A stretch of 11,426 nt of DNA. Source: Candidatus Sodaliphilus limicaballi (lineage in GTDB: Bacteria > Bacteroidota > Bacteroidia > Bacteroidales > Muribaculaceae). Below the pieces are notes generated by a model. That model was not told where the DNA came from and did no database searches. It saw only the letters and a program-made list of their open reading frames with translations. Both the position numbers and the translations under genes were made by a program. This document shows, in pieces, positions 6,187 through 11,426 of this stretch (position 1 is its first letter; each line of letters begins with the position of its first letter). The stretch lies in assembly GCA_018065815.1 (NCBI GenBank), contig JAGHSP010000023.1:1-11426 (forward strand). Reading direction: 5' to 3'.

Positions 6187-7074
6187 ATGAACACTAAAGA
6201 CATCACAACACTCAAGTTGCAAGACATTCCTCCCATCTCCCGGGGAATGAAGTACTATGACGGCGAGATATACTTTGCCGACAACATCACGTCGCTGCCC
6301 GAAATAGCCTCGGTGTTTCGCGTCAATTTCATCGTGCTCCTCTTCTGCGTGGAGGGCGAGGTGCGTGTGCACATCAACGAGAAGGAATACACCATCACCC
6401 AGCACGACGCCCTCTTTGCTGGCCTGAACTCGCTGGTGTCGGTCGATTACATGAGCCCCGACGTGTCGTGCAAACTGTGTGCCATCAACTCGCAGCTGGC
6501 GTTCTCGCTCATCAGCAAGGGTCTTGCCGAGGCCATAATCGACTTGCAAGACAATCCTGTGATACCGTTCACGCCCGACGAGGTGCAGCTCATGGACAAG
6601 TACTACGAGCTTGCCGACTTCAAGATGACGCACCCGGCATTCTCGCAGAAGGAGACCGTGGCAAGCCTGCTCAAGGCGTTTGCCATCGACTTGCTGTCGC
6701 TCATCGAGCGTCACACCACGCGCGATGAGAGCATCTTGCGCCAGGGCGACAAGCTGTACAGGCGTTTCATGTATCTCGTTGCCAGCAATGCCGACGGGCA
6801 CCGCAGCGTCAAGTCCTATGCCGACCAGCTGTGCGTCACGCCCAAGTATCTCACCAGCGTGTGCCGCCAGCACTCAAGCCGCTCGGCAAGCGACATCATC
6901 ACTAACAGCCTCGTGTCACGCATCAAGCAGATGCTGCTTTACAGCGACATGAGCGTGAAGGAGATTGCCACGATGCTCAACTTTGACAACCTGTCGTTCT
7001 TCGGGAAGTTTGTCAAGAAACAGCTGGGCCATTCTCCTGTCAACTACCGCAAGCTGAATCACTACGGGGTGTAA
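6187..7074 (+). CDS. AraC-family transcriptional regulator
   Basis: This 295-residue protein has an N-terminal cupin-like sensor region (about 30-120, with VEGEVRVHINEKEYTI at 55-70) and a C-terminal AraC-type DNA-binding domain (about 190-290). The C-terminal domain contains two helix-turn-helix units: SVKSYADQLCVTPKYLTSVC (207-226) and MSVKEIATMLNFDNLSFFGK (255-274). It closes with the family signature FVKKQLGHSPVNYRK (275-289). The ligand and targets cannot be deduced. It is downstream of the alcohol dehydrogenase on the same strand but separated by a terminator and a large palindrome, so it is a separate unit and might regulate that gene or act elsewhere. ATG at 6187 is the first in frame and gives the usual family length. 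Confidence 0.92.
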   Translation: MNTKDITTLKLQDIPPISRGMKYYDGEIYFADNITSLPEIASVFRVNFIVLLFCVEGEVRVHINEKEYTITQHDALFAGLNSLVSVDYMSPDVSCKLCAINSQLAFSLISKGLAEAIIDLQDNPVIPFTPDEVQLMDKYYELADFKMTHPAFSQKETVASLLKAFAIDLLSLIERHTTRDESILRQGDKLYRRFMYLVASNADGHRSVKSYADQLCVTPKYLTSVCRQHSSRSASDIITNSLVSRIKQMLLYSDMSVKEIATMLNFDNLSFFGKFVKKQLGHSPVNYRKLNHYGV

Positions 7075-7084
7075 TTTCCTAGAT

Positions 7085-7124
7085 AAAACCGCACAAGGAA
7101 AATCATGCCTTTGTGTTCGGTTTT
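7085..7124 (+). terminator. Intrinsic terminator after the AraC-type gene
   Basis: AAAACCG (7085-7091) pairs with CGGTTTT (7118-7124), and CACAAGG pairs with CCTTTGTG inside it with one bulge, around an AAAATCATG loop. The stem ends in T residues that serve as the U-tract. It begins 10 bases after the stop codon. Confidence 0.7.
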
Positions 7125-7228
7125 CAACCATCAAAACAAGAAATATGTGGTAAAATGGACGAATTTTGACCCCAAAATGACGTTTTTAGTTAATTAGGGT
7201 TAAAATTACCATAATTATTTTGGCACCA

Positions 7229-7260
7229 TTGTGCTATTTCAAAAAATACAATTACCTTTG
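7229..7260 (+). promoter_or_regulatory. Orphan Bacteroidetes-type promoter
   Basis: TTG (7229-7231) is followed after 21 bases by a perfect TACCTTTG (7253-7260). No plus-strand gene follows for 1.8 kb. A terminator-like hairpin about 45 bases downstream suggests that this promoter drives a short RNA. Confidence 0.55.
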
Positions 7261-7265
7261 CATTG

Positions 7266-7328
7266 GTTTTTCATGGTATTAGATTTTAAGTATGCAAAAA
7301 GATAGTTGTCGTGAGACAACTATTTTTT
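7266..7328 (+). ncRNA. Candidate short independent transcript (about 60 bases)
   Basis: The proposed RNA starts just after the TACCTTTG element at 7253-7260 and ends in a perfect 9-base hairpin, ATAGTTGTC/GACAACTAT (7302-7310 with 7315-7323), with a GTGA loop and a run of six T residues. A 10-codon reading frame (7273-7305, MVLDFKYAKR) ends inside the left arm of the hairpin, as a leader-peptide attenuator would, but no plus-strand gene follows to be attenuated. I recognise no known RNA family. Existence and function are inferred only from the promoter and terminator signals. Confidence 0.38.
7302..7328 (+). terminator. Intrinsic terminator of the candidate short transcript
   Basis: A perfect 9-base stem with a 4-base GTGA loop is followed by six T residues (7323-7328). 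This is one of the two cleanest terminator structures in the window, yet no protein-coding gene ends just upstream of it. Confidence 0.75.
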
Positions 7329-7353
7329 GTTTTTACGCCCGTAATGTCTTTCT

Positions 7354-7404
7354 CCGGTTGGTGAGATGCACGGTCCATAACAGAGTATGGGATTTCACCA
7401 ACGG
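7354..7404. repeat. Nested inverted repeat
   Basis: GGTTGGTGAGAT (7356-7367) pairs with ATTTCACCAAC (7392-7402), with one G-U pair. CCATA (7375-7379) pairs with TATGG (7386-7390) inside it. The structure directly abuts copy 2 of the 40-base repeat, so it may be part of the same dispersed element. No T-tract follows it. Confidence 0.55.
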
Positions 7405-7443
7405 AACTCCCCGCGCGGATCTCACTGATTACACTGATTTTTT
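7404..7443 (-). repeat. 40-base interspersed repeat, copy 2
   Basis: The reverse complement matches 3362-3401 at 35 of 40 positions without gaps. Here it lies 41 bases from copy 2 of the 48-base repeat, while the first copies are separated by the whole aminopeptidase gene. Confidence 0.8.
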
Positions 7444-7484
7444 GAAAACACATTAACAACGAGAGGCTGAAAACAGATTTTTTA

Positions 7485-7532
7485 TTTTCAGCTTATTTTC
7501 AGTGTATTTCAAGCGCAGCGCTACCACCTAAA
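7485..7532 (-). repeat. 48-base interspersed repeat, copy 2, with adjoining hairpin
   Basis: This segment matches the reverse complement of 1472-1519 at 46 of 48 positions. Here the repeat overlaps a hairpin: ATTTCAAGCG (7506-7515) pairs with CGCTTGAAAT (7543-7552), and AGCGC pairs with GCGCT inside it with one mismatch. In copy 1 the matching partner arm has diverged. The rest of 7533-7717 is AT-rich and shows nothing else I can identify. Confidence 0.82.
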
Positions 7533-7717
7533 AAAGGCGCTTCGCTTGAAATCAACTAAAATTCAACAAGAAATTTATTCTTTGTCAACATCCTCATGTT
7601 ACACAAAAGTGTTAGCAACAATATTCCTAATTTATTGTTGTCCGGTAAAAAAAGAAAATATTTTTATTATGATTTTTATGCTTGCCGTCAATGTTGACAG
7701 TTAGGCGGCAGGTGAAA

Positions 7718-8083
7718 TCAGGGATTTTGTTGTTGCGAGGTTTCTTCGCTGGGCCTGCCTAGCAACTCGAATGTATCGACATAGACCTCGGTGATATAAT
7801 GCTTGATGTTGTTGCGGTCGTCGTAGGTGCGGGTGCGCAGCTTTCCCTCGAGGTATATGAGCGAGCCCTTGTGCAGGAAACGTGCCGCGTTCTCGGCGTT
7901 GCGTCCCCACAGCACGATGTTGTGCCACTCGGTGCGCTCGGGGTATTGCATGCCGTTGGCGGCAGTGTAGGCATGCTCCTTGGTTGCAAGTCGGAATGAC
8001 ACGACTATCTGCCCCTGTGCAGGGTAGCGCACATCGGGTTCGCCGCCCAGGCGTCCCACTAATATCACTTTGTTTACTGGCAT
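7718..8083 (-). CDS. ssb: Single-stranded DNA-binding protein (SSB)
   Basis: This 121-residue protein is an OB-fold SSB that coats single-stranded DNA during replication, repair and recombination. The start MPVNKVILVGRLGGEPDVRY is the standard SSB opening. TEWHNIVLWG (51-60), KGSLIYLEGKLRTRTYDD (72-89) and YITEVYVD (96-103) are typical core segments with the expected aromatic residues. The tail after the OB fold is only about 15 residues (RPSEETSQQQNP) and lacks the acidic DD(I/L)PF-type tip through which most bacterial SSBs recruit partner proteins. Reading the last codons in the other frames does not restore a tip. It may be a second SSB paralogue. It follows argR on the same strand after 31 bases and is probably co-transcribed with it. 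Confidence 0.92.
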   Translation of the reverse strand: MPVNKVILVGRLGGEPDVRYPAQGQIVVSFRLATKEHAYTAANGMQYPERTEWHNIVLWGRNAENAARFLHKGSLIYLEGKLRTRTYDDRNNIKHYITEVYVDTFELLGRPSEETSQQQNP

Positions 8084-8114
8084 GTTGCTTTTGTTTTAGT
8101 GGTTATTGTTCTGT

Positions 8115-8588
8115 TCAAGAGATGAAACGTGCGAAGAAAGCTTTTGCCTCGTCGTGCGTCACGCCTTCTCGCAAGATTGCAAACACGGTGTCGGCGCCAG
8201 CGATGGTGCCCAGGATTTCGTGGCTGTGGCTCATGTCGATGTCATAGGCCAGCCCGGTGGCATAGCCGTTGCGGGTCTTGATCACGGCAAAGTTGCCCGA
8301 GAACTCAATCGACGTGGGACCCACGTGATGGGCTGCGGTAGAACTTGCCTGGCCGTGCTCAAGCATCTTGTTGTGGATCTCATTGCTGTCGGGGATTATG
8401 TACATATAACCTCCATTCTCGGTGGGAACCTTGGTGGCACGAAGCGTCTTCAGGTCACGAGACAAAGTTGCCTGTGTGACTTCGACGTCATTTTCAAGCA
8501 ACATCTCGCACAGCTCGCTCTGGCTGCTTATGCAGTTGCCGTTAATCAATTCAACGATGAGTTGAACTCTGCTTTTTTTCTTTTTCAC
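8115..8588 (-). CDS. argR: Arginine repressor ArgR
   Basis: ArgR is a hexameric regulator that binds arginine and represses arginine synthesis genes. No ATG fits. GTG at 8588 gives 157 residues starting MKKKKSR, close to the normal length; TTG at 8612, directly after an in-frame stop, would add eight residues. The N-terminal winged helix-turn-helix contains EVTQATLSRDLKTLR (36-50). The C-terminal oligomerisation and arginine-binding domain contains NFAVIKTRNGYA (99-110) and GTIAGADT (127-134). E. coli ArgR has GDD in that motif, with both Asp residues (D128, D129) contacting arginine; here the first is Ala (A132). The gene is followed by ssb and not by the arginine synthesis genes that, from memory, follow argR in Bacteroides. 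Confidence 0.92.
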   Translation of the reverse strand: MKKKKSRVQLIVELINGNCISSQSELCEMLLENDVEVTQATLSRDLKTLRATKVPTENGGYMYIIPDSNEIHNKMLEHGQASSTAAHHVGPTSIEFSGNFAVIKTRNGYATGLAYDIDMSHSHEILGTIAGADTVFAILREGVTHDEAKAFFARFIS

Positions 8589-8742
8589 AAATAAACTATA
8601 TTTATGCAGCAATCAATGCAGCTGCTCATTATAAAATCATTAAACCTAGACGAATCCTTAATACCGTATGTTATAATTGCACTATTGTTTGTATCAAAAA
8701 AATAGGGCGGGACATCAGGCCTTATCAATAAATCTTTAAAAA

Positions 8743-8773
8743 AAAGCCAACAACAAGTTGTGTTGTCGGCTTT
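8743..8773 (-). terminator. Bidirectional intrinsic terminator downstream of tRNA-Lys
   Basis: AAAGCCAACAAC (8743-8754) pairs with GTTGTCGGCTTT (8762-8773), with one G-U pair and a 7-base loop, and is flanked by A-runs and T-runs on both sides. On the minus strand it follows the tRNA gene by about 9 bases. On the plus strand it has no gene to terminate. Confidence 0.85.
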
Positions 8774-8781
8774 TTAAGTAG

Positions 8782-8854
8782 TGACCCCGGTGGGACTCGA
8801 ACCCACGACCCATTGATTAAGAGTCAATTGCTCTACCAGCTGAGCTACGGAGTC
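8782..8854 (-). tRNA. tRNA-Lys (anticodon CUU)
   Basis: The minus strand folds into a full 73-base cloverleaf. Acceptor stem GACTCCG pairs with CGGGGTC (one G-U) and is followed by discriminator A. The D stem is GCTC/GAGC. The anticodon stem ATTGA/TCAAT holds loop CTCTTAA with anticodon CTT at 8821-8819. The T arm is GTGGG-TTCGAGT-CCCAC. The 3' CCA is not encoded, so it must be added after transcription. It decodes AAG lysine codons. Confidence 0.97.
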
Positions 8855-8879
8855 ATGCGTCATTTCGCATTTGCGATTG

Positions 8880-8909
8880 CAAAGGTACTGCTTTTTTTTG
8901 AATTGGCAA
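8880..8909 (-). promoter_or_regulatory. Promoter of tRNA-Lys
   Basis: On the minus strand, TTG (8909-8907) is followed after 19 bases by a perfect TACCTTTG (8887-8880). It lies about 25 bases upstream of the mature tRNA 5' end and fits the same pattern as the protein-gene promoters here. Confidence 0.75.
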
Positions 8910-9015
8910 GCAAAAATCGAAAAAAATATTCACTTAATGTGATTTTTTTTCAATTTTCACTTCCTCGCGCGCGCGTACATAATTTAATATTTAAATTGCC
9001 TTTTTGCACAAGCTA

Positions 9016-9046
9016 TTGCCAGTGTGCGACTATTGTTGTATCTTTG
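9016..9046 (+). promoter_or_regulatory. Promoter of the acyl-CoA synthetase gene
   Basis: TTG (9016-9018) is followed after 20 bases by a perfect TATCTTTG (9039-9046). The leader to the ATG at 9072 is about 18 bases. An upstream in-frame GTG at 9024 lies inside this promoter and is therefore not the start. Confidence 0.72.
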
Positions 9047-9071
9047 CAACGGAATTAAACCTCTTGCAGTT

Positions 9072-10730
9072 ATGTTGAAAGAAAATACAATAAAAATCTA
9101 CGAAAAGAGTTTTATCGACAACTGGGAGTTGCCAGCGTTGAGCGACTATAACGCCAATACCACGCTCACCTATGGCGACTTTGCACGTAACATTGCCCGC
9201 CTGCACTTGCTCTTTGAGCAATGCGGCATCAAGCAGGGCGACAAGATAGCCCTGATAGGCAAGAACACGCCCAACTGGGTGACAGTGTTCTTGAGCACCA
9301 TCACCTATGGTGCCGTGATAGTGCCCATCTTGCAGGATTTCAACCCTAACGATGCGCAGCACATCATCAACCACAGCGAGGCGGTGATGCTGTTCTCGAG
9401 CAAGAGCATATGGGACACGCTCGACTTTGACCAGCTGCTCAACGTGCGCGCTGCCATCTCGCTCGACGACCGCAAGCTGCTGGCCGAGAAAAACGGCGAG
9501 GAGGTGAGCAAGCATCTCTACGGCCTGACCCGCGCGTTCAACCGCAGGTACAAGAACGGTTTTTACCGCAACGACATACGCTATGCCGACATCCCCGGCG
9601 ACCAGCTGATGGAGATAAACTACACCTCGGGCACCACAGGATTCAGCAAGGGTGTGATGATCACCGGCAACAACATCTGCGGCAACCTGGTGTATGGCAT
9701 CAGCTCTGGCTTGTGCCACAAGGGGTCGCGCCACCTGTCGTTCCTGCCGCTGGCCCATGCCTATGGCTGTGCCTTCGACATGCTGTGCCCGCTGGCTGCT
9801 GGCTCTCATGTCACTCTGCTGGGGCGCATCCCTTCGCCCAAGATCCTGGTCAAGGCGATGAACGAGGTGAAGCCCAACCTTGTGATATGTGTTCCTCTCG
9901 TGCTTGAGAAGATTTATAGCAAGATGATTGTGCCCATGATAAGCAAGGGCATGCTGCGCTGGGCGCTGGCTGTGCCATTCCTGGACAACCGCATCTATGC
10001 CCAGATACGCAAGAAACTCATCGAGGCATTCGGCGGCGAGTTTGAGGAAATCATCGTGGGCGGCGCTGCATTCAATGCCGAGGTCGAGGATTTCCTCTAC
10101 AAAATCAAGTTTCCTTTCACTGTGGGCTACGGCATGACCGAGTGCGCTCCGCTGGTGAGCCACACGCCGTGGCGTGAGTTTGTGCCCCATAGTGCCGGAC
10201 GTGTGCTCCCTGGCATCATGGAGTGCAAGATCGACAGCGAGGACCCCGAGAACAAGCCCGGTGAGATATGCGTGCGTGGCGAGAACGCGATGATGGGATA
10301 TTTCCACAACGAGGAAGCTACCCGCAACGTGATCGACGAGGATGGCTGGCTGCACACTGGCGATATGGGCACATTGAGTGCCGACGGCACCGTGTTCATA
10401 CGCGGACGCCTCAAGACCATGCTATTGAGCAGCAACGGACAGAACATCTATCCCGAGGAAATCGAGGCGAAGCTCAACAATATGCTCTATGTGAACGAGA
10501 GTCTCATCGTGGACCGCGATGGCAAGCTCGTTGCCCTTGTCTATCCCGACTATGAGGTGATGGACCAGCTGGGCGTGTCGCCGCAACAGCTCCCGGAGCA
10601 GATGGAGAACGTCAAAACCGAGCTCAACAAACTCGTGGCACCCTATGAACGCATCGCCAAGATCGAAATCGTGCCGCAGGAATTTGAGAAAACACCCAAA
10701 AAGAGTATCAAGAGATACCTCTACAGGTAA
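9072..10730 (+). CDS. AMP-forming acyl-CoA synthetase (long-chain fatty acid-CoA ligase type)
   Basis: This 552-residue ANL-superfamily enzyme would activate a carboxylic acid with ATP to an acyl-adenylate and pass it to CoA; long-chain fatty acids are the likely substrates by family resemblance. Visible motifs, in order, are the phosphate-binding loop YTSGTTGFSKG (184-194), GYGMTE (352-357), GWLHTGD (425-431), the hinge RGRLK (444-448), NGQNIYPEEIE (455-465) in the C-terminal subdomain, and TPKKSIKR (541-548) at the end, which contains the expected catalytic lysine region. It appears soluble or peripherally membrane-bound; no clear transmembrane segment stands out. It is transcribed alone, divergently from tRNA-Lys. 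The precise acyl chain length cannot be judged from sequence. Confidence 0.92.
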   Translation: MLKENTIKIYEKSFIDNWELPALSDYNANTTLTYGDFARNIARLHLLFEQCGIKQGDKIALIGKNTPNWVTVFLSTITYGAVIVPILQDFNPNDAQHIINHSEAVMLFSSKSIWDTLDFDQLLNVRAAISLDDRKLLAEKNGEEVSKHLYGLTRAFNRRYKNGFYRNDIRYADIPGDQLMEINYTSGTTGFSKGVMITGNNICGNLVYGISSGLCHKGSRHLSFLPLAHAYGCAFDMLCPLAAGSHVTLLGRIPSPKILVKAMNEVKPNLVICVPLVLEKIYSKMIVPMISKGMLRWALAVPFLDNRIYAQIRKKLIEAFGGEFEEIIVGGAAFNAEVEDFLYKIKFPFTVGYGMTECAPLVSHTPWREFVPHSAGRVLPGIMECKIDSEDPENKPGEICVRGENAMMGYFHNEEATRNVIDEDGWLHTGDMGTLSADGTVFIRGRLKTMLLSSNGQNIYPEEIEAKLNNMLYVNESLIVDRDGKLVALVYPDYEVMDQLGVSPQQLPEQMENVKTELNKLVAPYERIAKIEIVPQEFEKTPKKSIKRYLYR

Positions 10731-10947
10731 AGAAAGTGCGCGAGTGTTTGTACCGTTTTTTATCAAAAAAACATGCTTAACAACACAAATCGCCCTCTTG
10801 TAACACTATTTAACATTTCGAGATTAAACCAAATGAAACTTGTGTAATTAATTGTTAGTTAAAGTGTTGCAAAGGGATTTAAGGCAAAAAATGGCAAAAA
10901 AACGGAAAATCGGTAAATTTTATCACAAAAAAAAGTGCTAAAAAAAA
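10731..10947. other. AT-rich intergenic stretch with no gene
   Basis: I see no open reading frame, tRNA or convincing terminator here. A weak A/T-only inverted repeat (GTTTTTT/AAAAAAC, 10755-10772) lies about 25 bases after the acyl-CoA synthetase stop and is unlikely to end transcription on its own. The stretch leads into the promoter of the small lipoprotein gene. Confidence 0.5.
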
Positions 10948-10977
10948 TTTGCAATTGAAAAATTTGATATAAATTTG
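10948..10977 (+). promoter_or_regulatory. Strong promoter of the small lipoprotein gene
   Basis: TTTG (10948-10951) is followed after 18 bases by a perfect TAAATTTG (10970-10977). The leader to the ATG at 11032 is about 48 bases and almost free of G and C, which fits efficient translation in Bacteroidetes. Confidence 0.72.
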
Positions 10978-11031
10978 CATCGATTTTCAAACAGATAACA
11001 AATTGTTTTATTATTTAAATTTATTTCAAAA

Positions 11032-11217
11032 ATGAAGAAGTTAGTTTTATTACTTGCTGTTGTATTTGGTGTATCTTTCGTTTCTTGCGACAATGCTGAC
11101 AAGGCTGAGGCTTCTGCTGATAGCGCTGTAGATAGCACTGTTGTTGAGGACACTACTGCTGCTCCCGCTGACAGCGCAGTTACTGTTGACAGCGTTGCTG
11201 CTGATTCAGTTAAGTAA
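11032..11217 (+). CDS. Small acidic lipoprotein of unknown function
   Basis: This 61-residue precursor has a classic lipoprotein signal: MKK, a hydrophobic stretch (LVLLLAVVFGVSF) and lipobox VSC with the acylated Cys at 19. The mature peptide is only about 43 residues, acidic and made mostly of Ala, Asp, Ser, Val and Thr. ADSAV occurs at 29-33 and 46-50, and Asp-Ser pairs recur five times. It is likely disordered and membrane-anchored. Codons differ from neighbouring genes: GCT, GTT and GAC/AGC dominate, where neighbours favour GCC and GTG. That bias, with a perfect promoter, an AT-rich leader and its own terminator, suggests high expression. No function can be assigned. Confidence 0.85.
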   Translation: MKKLVLLLAVVFGVSFVSCDNADKAEASADSAVDSTVVEDTTAAPADSAVTVDSVAADSVK

Positions 11218-11267
11218 TCAGTATCCCTGCGAAGCAGAGACATCAAAACAACAAACGAAGAGTTTGG

Positions 11268-11303
11268 GACTGTTCACCCGCGAGGGTGGGACAGTCTTTT
11301 TTT
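11268..11303 (+). terminator. Intrinsic terminator after the small lipoprotein gene
   Basis: GACTGT and CACCC (11268-11279) pair with GGGTG and ACAGTC (11284-11296) around a GCGA loop, with a small internal bulge. Eight T residues follow (11296-11303). The roughly 50-base 3' leader before it also holds a mini-hairpin, CTGC-GAA-GCAG. Confidence 0.85.
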
Positions 11304-11310
11304 GTCCTTG

Positions 11311-11330
11311 ATAGAGGAGGATAGAGGAGG
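11311..11330 (+). repeat. Tandem 10-base repeat
   Basis: ATAGAGGAGG occurs twice head to tail, and a third partial unit (GTAGATA) follows. It lies just past a terminator, in non-coding DNA. Confidence 0.8.
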
Positions 11331-11400
11331 GTAGATAACTATTGAAATTTATTGAGGTATAGGGGACTGGTGTTTCTATCGTGAGGTGTTGAAATAAGTG

Positions 11401-11426
11401 AGCCCCGTCTTGGTGTGGACGGGGCT
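11401..11426. terminator. Hairpin at the window end, probable terminator stem
   Basis: AGCCCCGTC (11401-11409) pairs perfectly with GACGGGGCT (11418-11426) around an 8-base loop. The window stops at the last stem base, so a T-tract cannot be seen. The minus strand shows no T-tract after it, so if it is a terminator it would act on the plus strand. Confidence 0.45.

Noticed and set aside
1327..7717. CRISPR array suggested by several repeats in the intergenic regions
   Set aside because: The repeats are scattered, in opposite orientations, with no regular spacers and no cas genes.
9024..9071. GTG at 9024 as an upstream start for the acyl-CoA synthetase
   Set aside because: It falls within the predicted promoter (9016-9046), so it would not be on the transcript; ATG at 9072 fits the family start.
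9030..10355. Long minus-strand reading frame (441 codons) antisense to the acyl-CoA synthetase gene
   Set aside because: Its composition is His/Ala/Val-rich and featureless, and the plus strand carries all ANL-family motifs in order.

Overview
The window looks like a chromosomal segment from a gut-type Bacteroidales bacterium (Prevotellaceae/Muribaculaceae-like; genus not resolvable by eye). Three things point there. The genes start without Shine-Dalgarno sequences. Nearly every transcription unit is preceded by the Bacteroidetes promoter pattern, TTG, about 18-21 bases, then TAnnTTTG. The protein families also fit: a glucosamine-6-phosphate-deaminase-like/PIG-L fusion, a Bacteroidetes-type Xaa-Pro aminopeptidase and a Bacteroidetes-type acyl-CoA synthetase.

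Layout. 1-1326 (-): 442 codons of a NagB-like/PIG-L fusion, cut by the window edge. 1327-1707: promoter plus interspersed and palindromic repeats. 1708-3105 (-): Xaa-Pro aminopeptidase. 3106-3486: promoter, a hairpin-rich tract and a repeat copy. 3487-4343 (-): two overlapping genes of unknown function, the upstream one built from an internal duplication. 4344-4737: divergent promoter region with a REP-like palindrome. 4738-5916 (+): iron-containing alcohol dehydrogenase with a strong terminator. 5917-6186: a 107-base palindrome. 6187-7074 (+): AraC-type regulator with a terminator. 7075-7717: a possible short independent transcript, another hairpin and second copies of two repeats. 7718-8588 (-): argR followed by an ssb gene. 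8782-8854 (-): tRNA-Lys(CUU). 9072-10730 (+): AMP-forming acyl-CoA synthetase. 11032-11217 (+): small acidic lipoprotein with its own promoter and terminator. The window ends in a perfect hairpin.

How the parts fit. Most genes are single-gene units for housekeeping metabolism: amino-sugar, peptide, alcohol/aldehyde and fatty-acid chemistry. The two likely operons are the unknown gene pair (4-base overlap) and argR-ssb (31-base gap). The alcohol dehydrogenase and the AraC regulator lie on the same strand but are separated by a terminator and a palindrome, so a regulatory link is only a guess.

I see no complete mobile element, CRISPR array or defence system. The points most worth following are the loss of all three canonical deaminase residues I could align in the NagB-like domain, the duplicated unknown protein and its overlapping partner, the intergenic repeat families, a promoter-plus-terminator unit with no gene, an SSB without the acidic C-terminal tip, and an ArgR with an altered arginine-binding motif.
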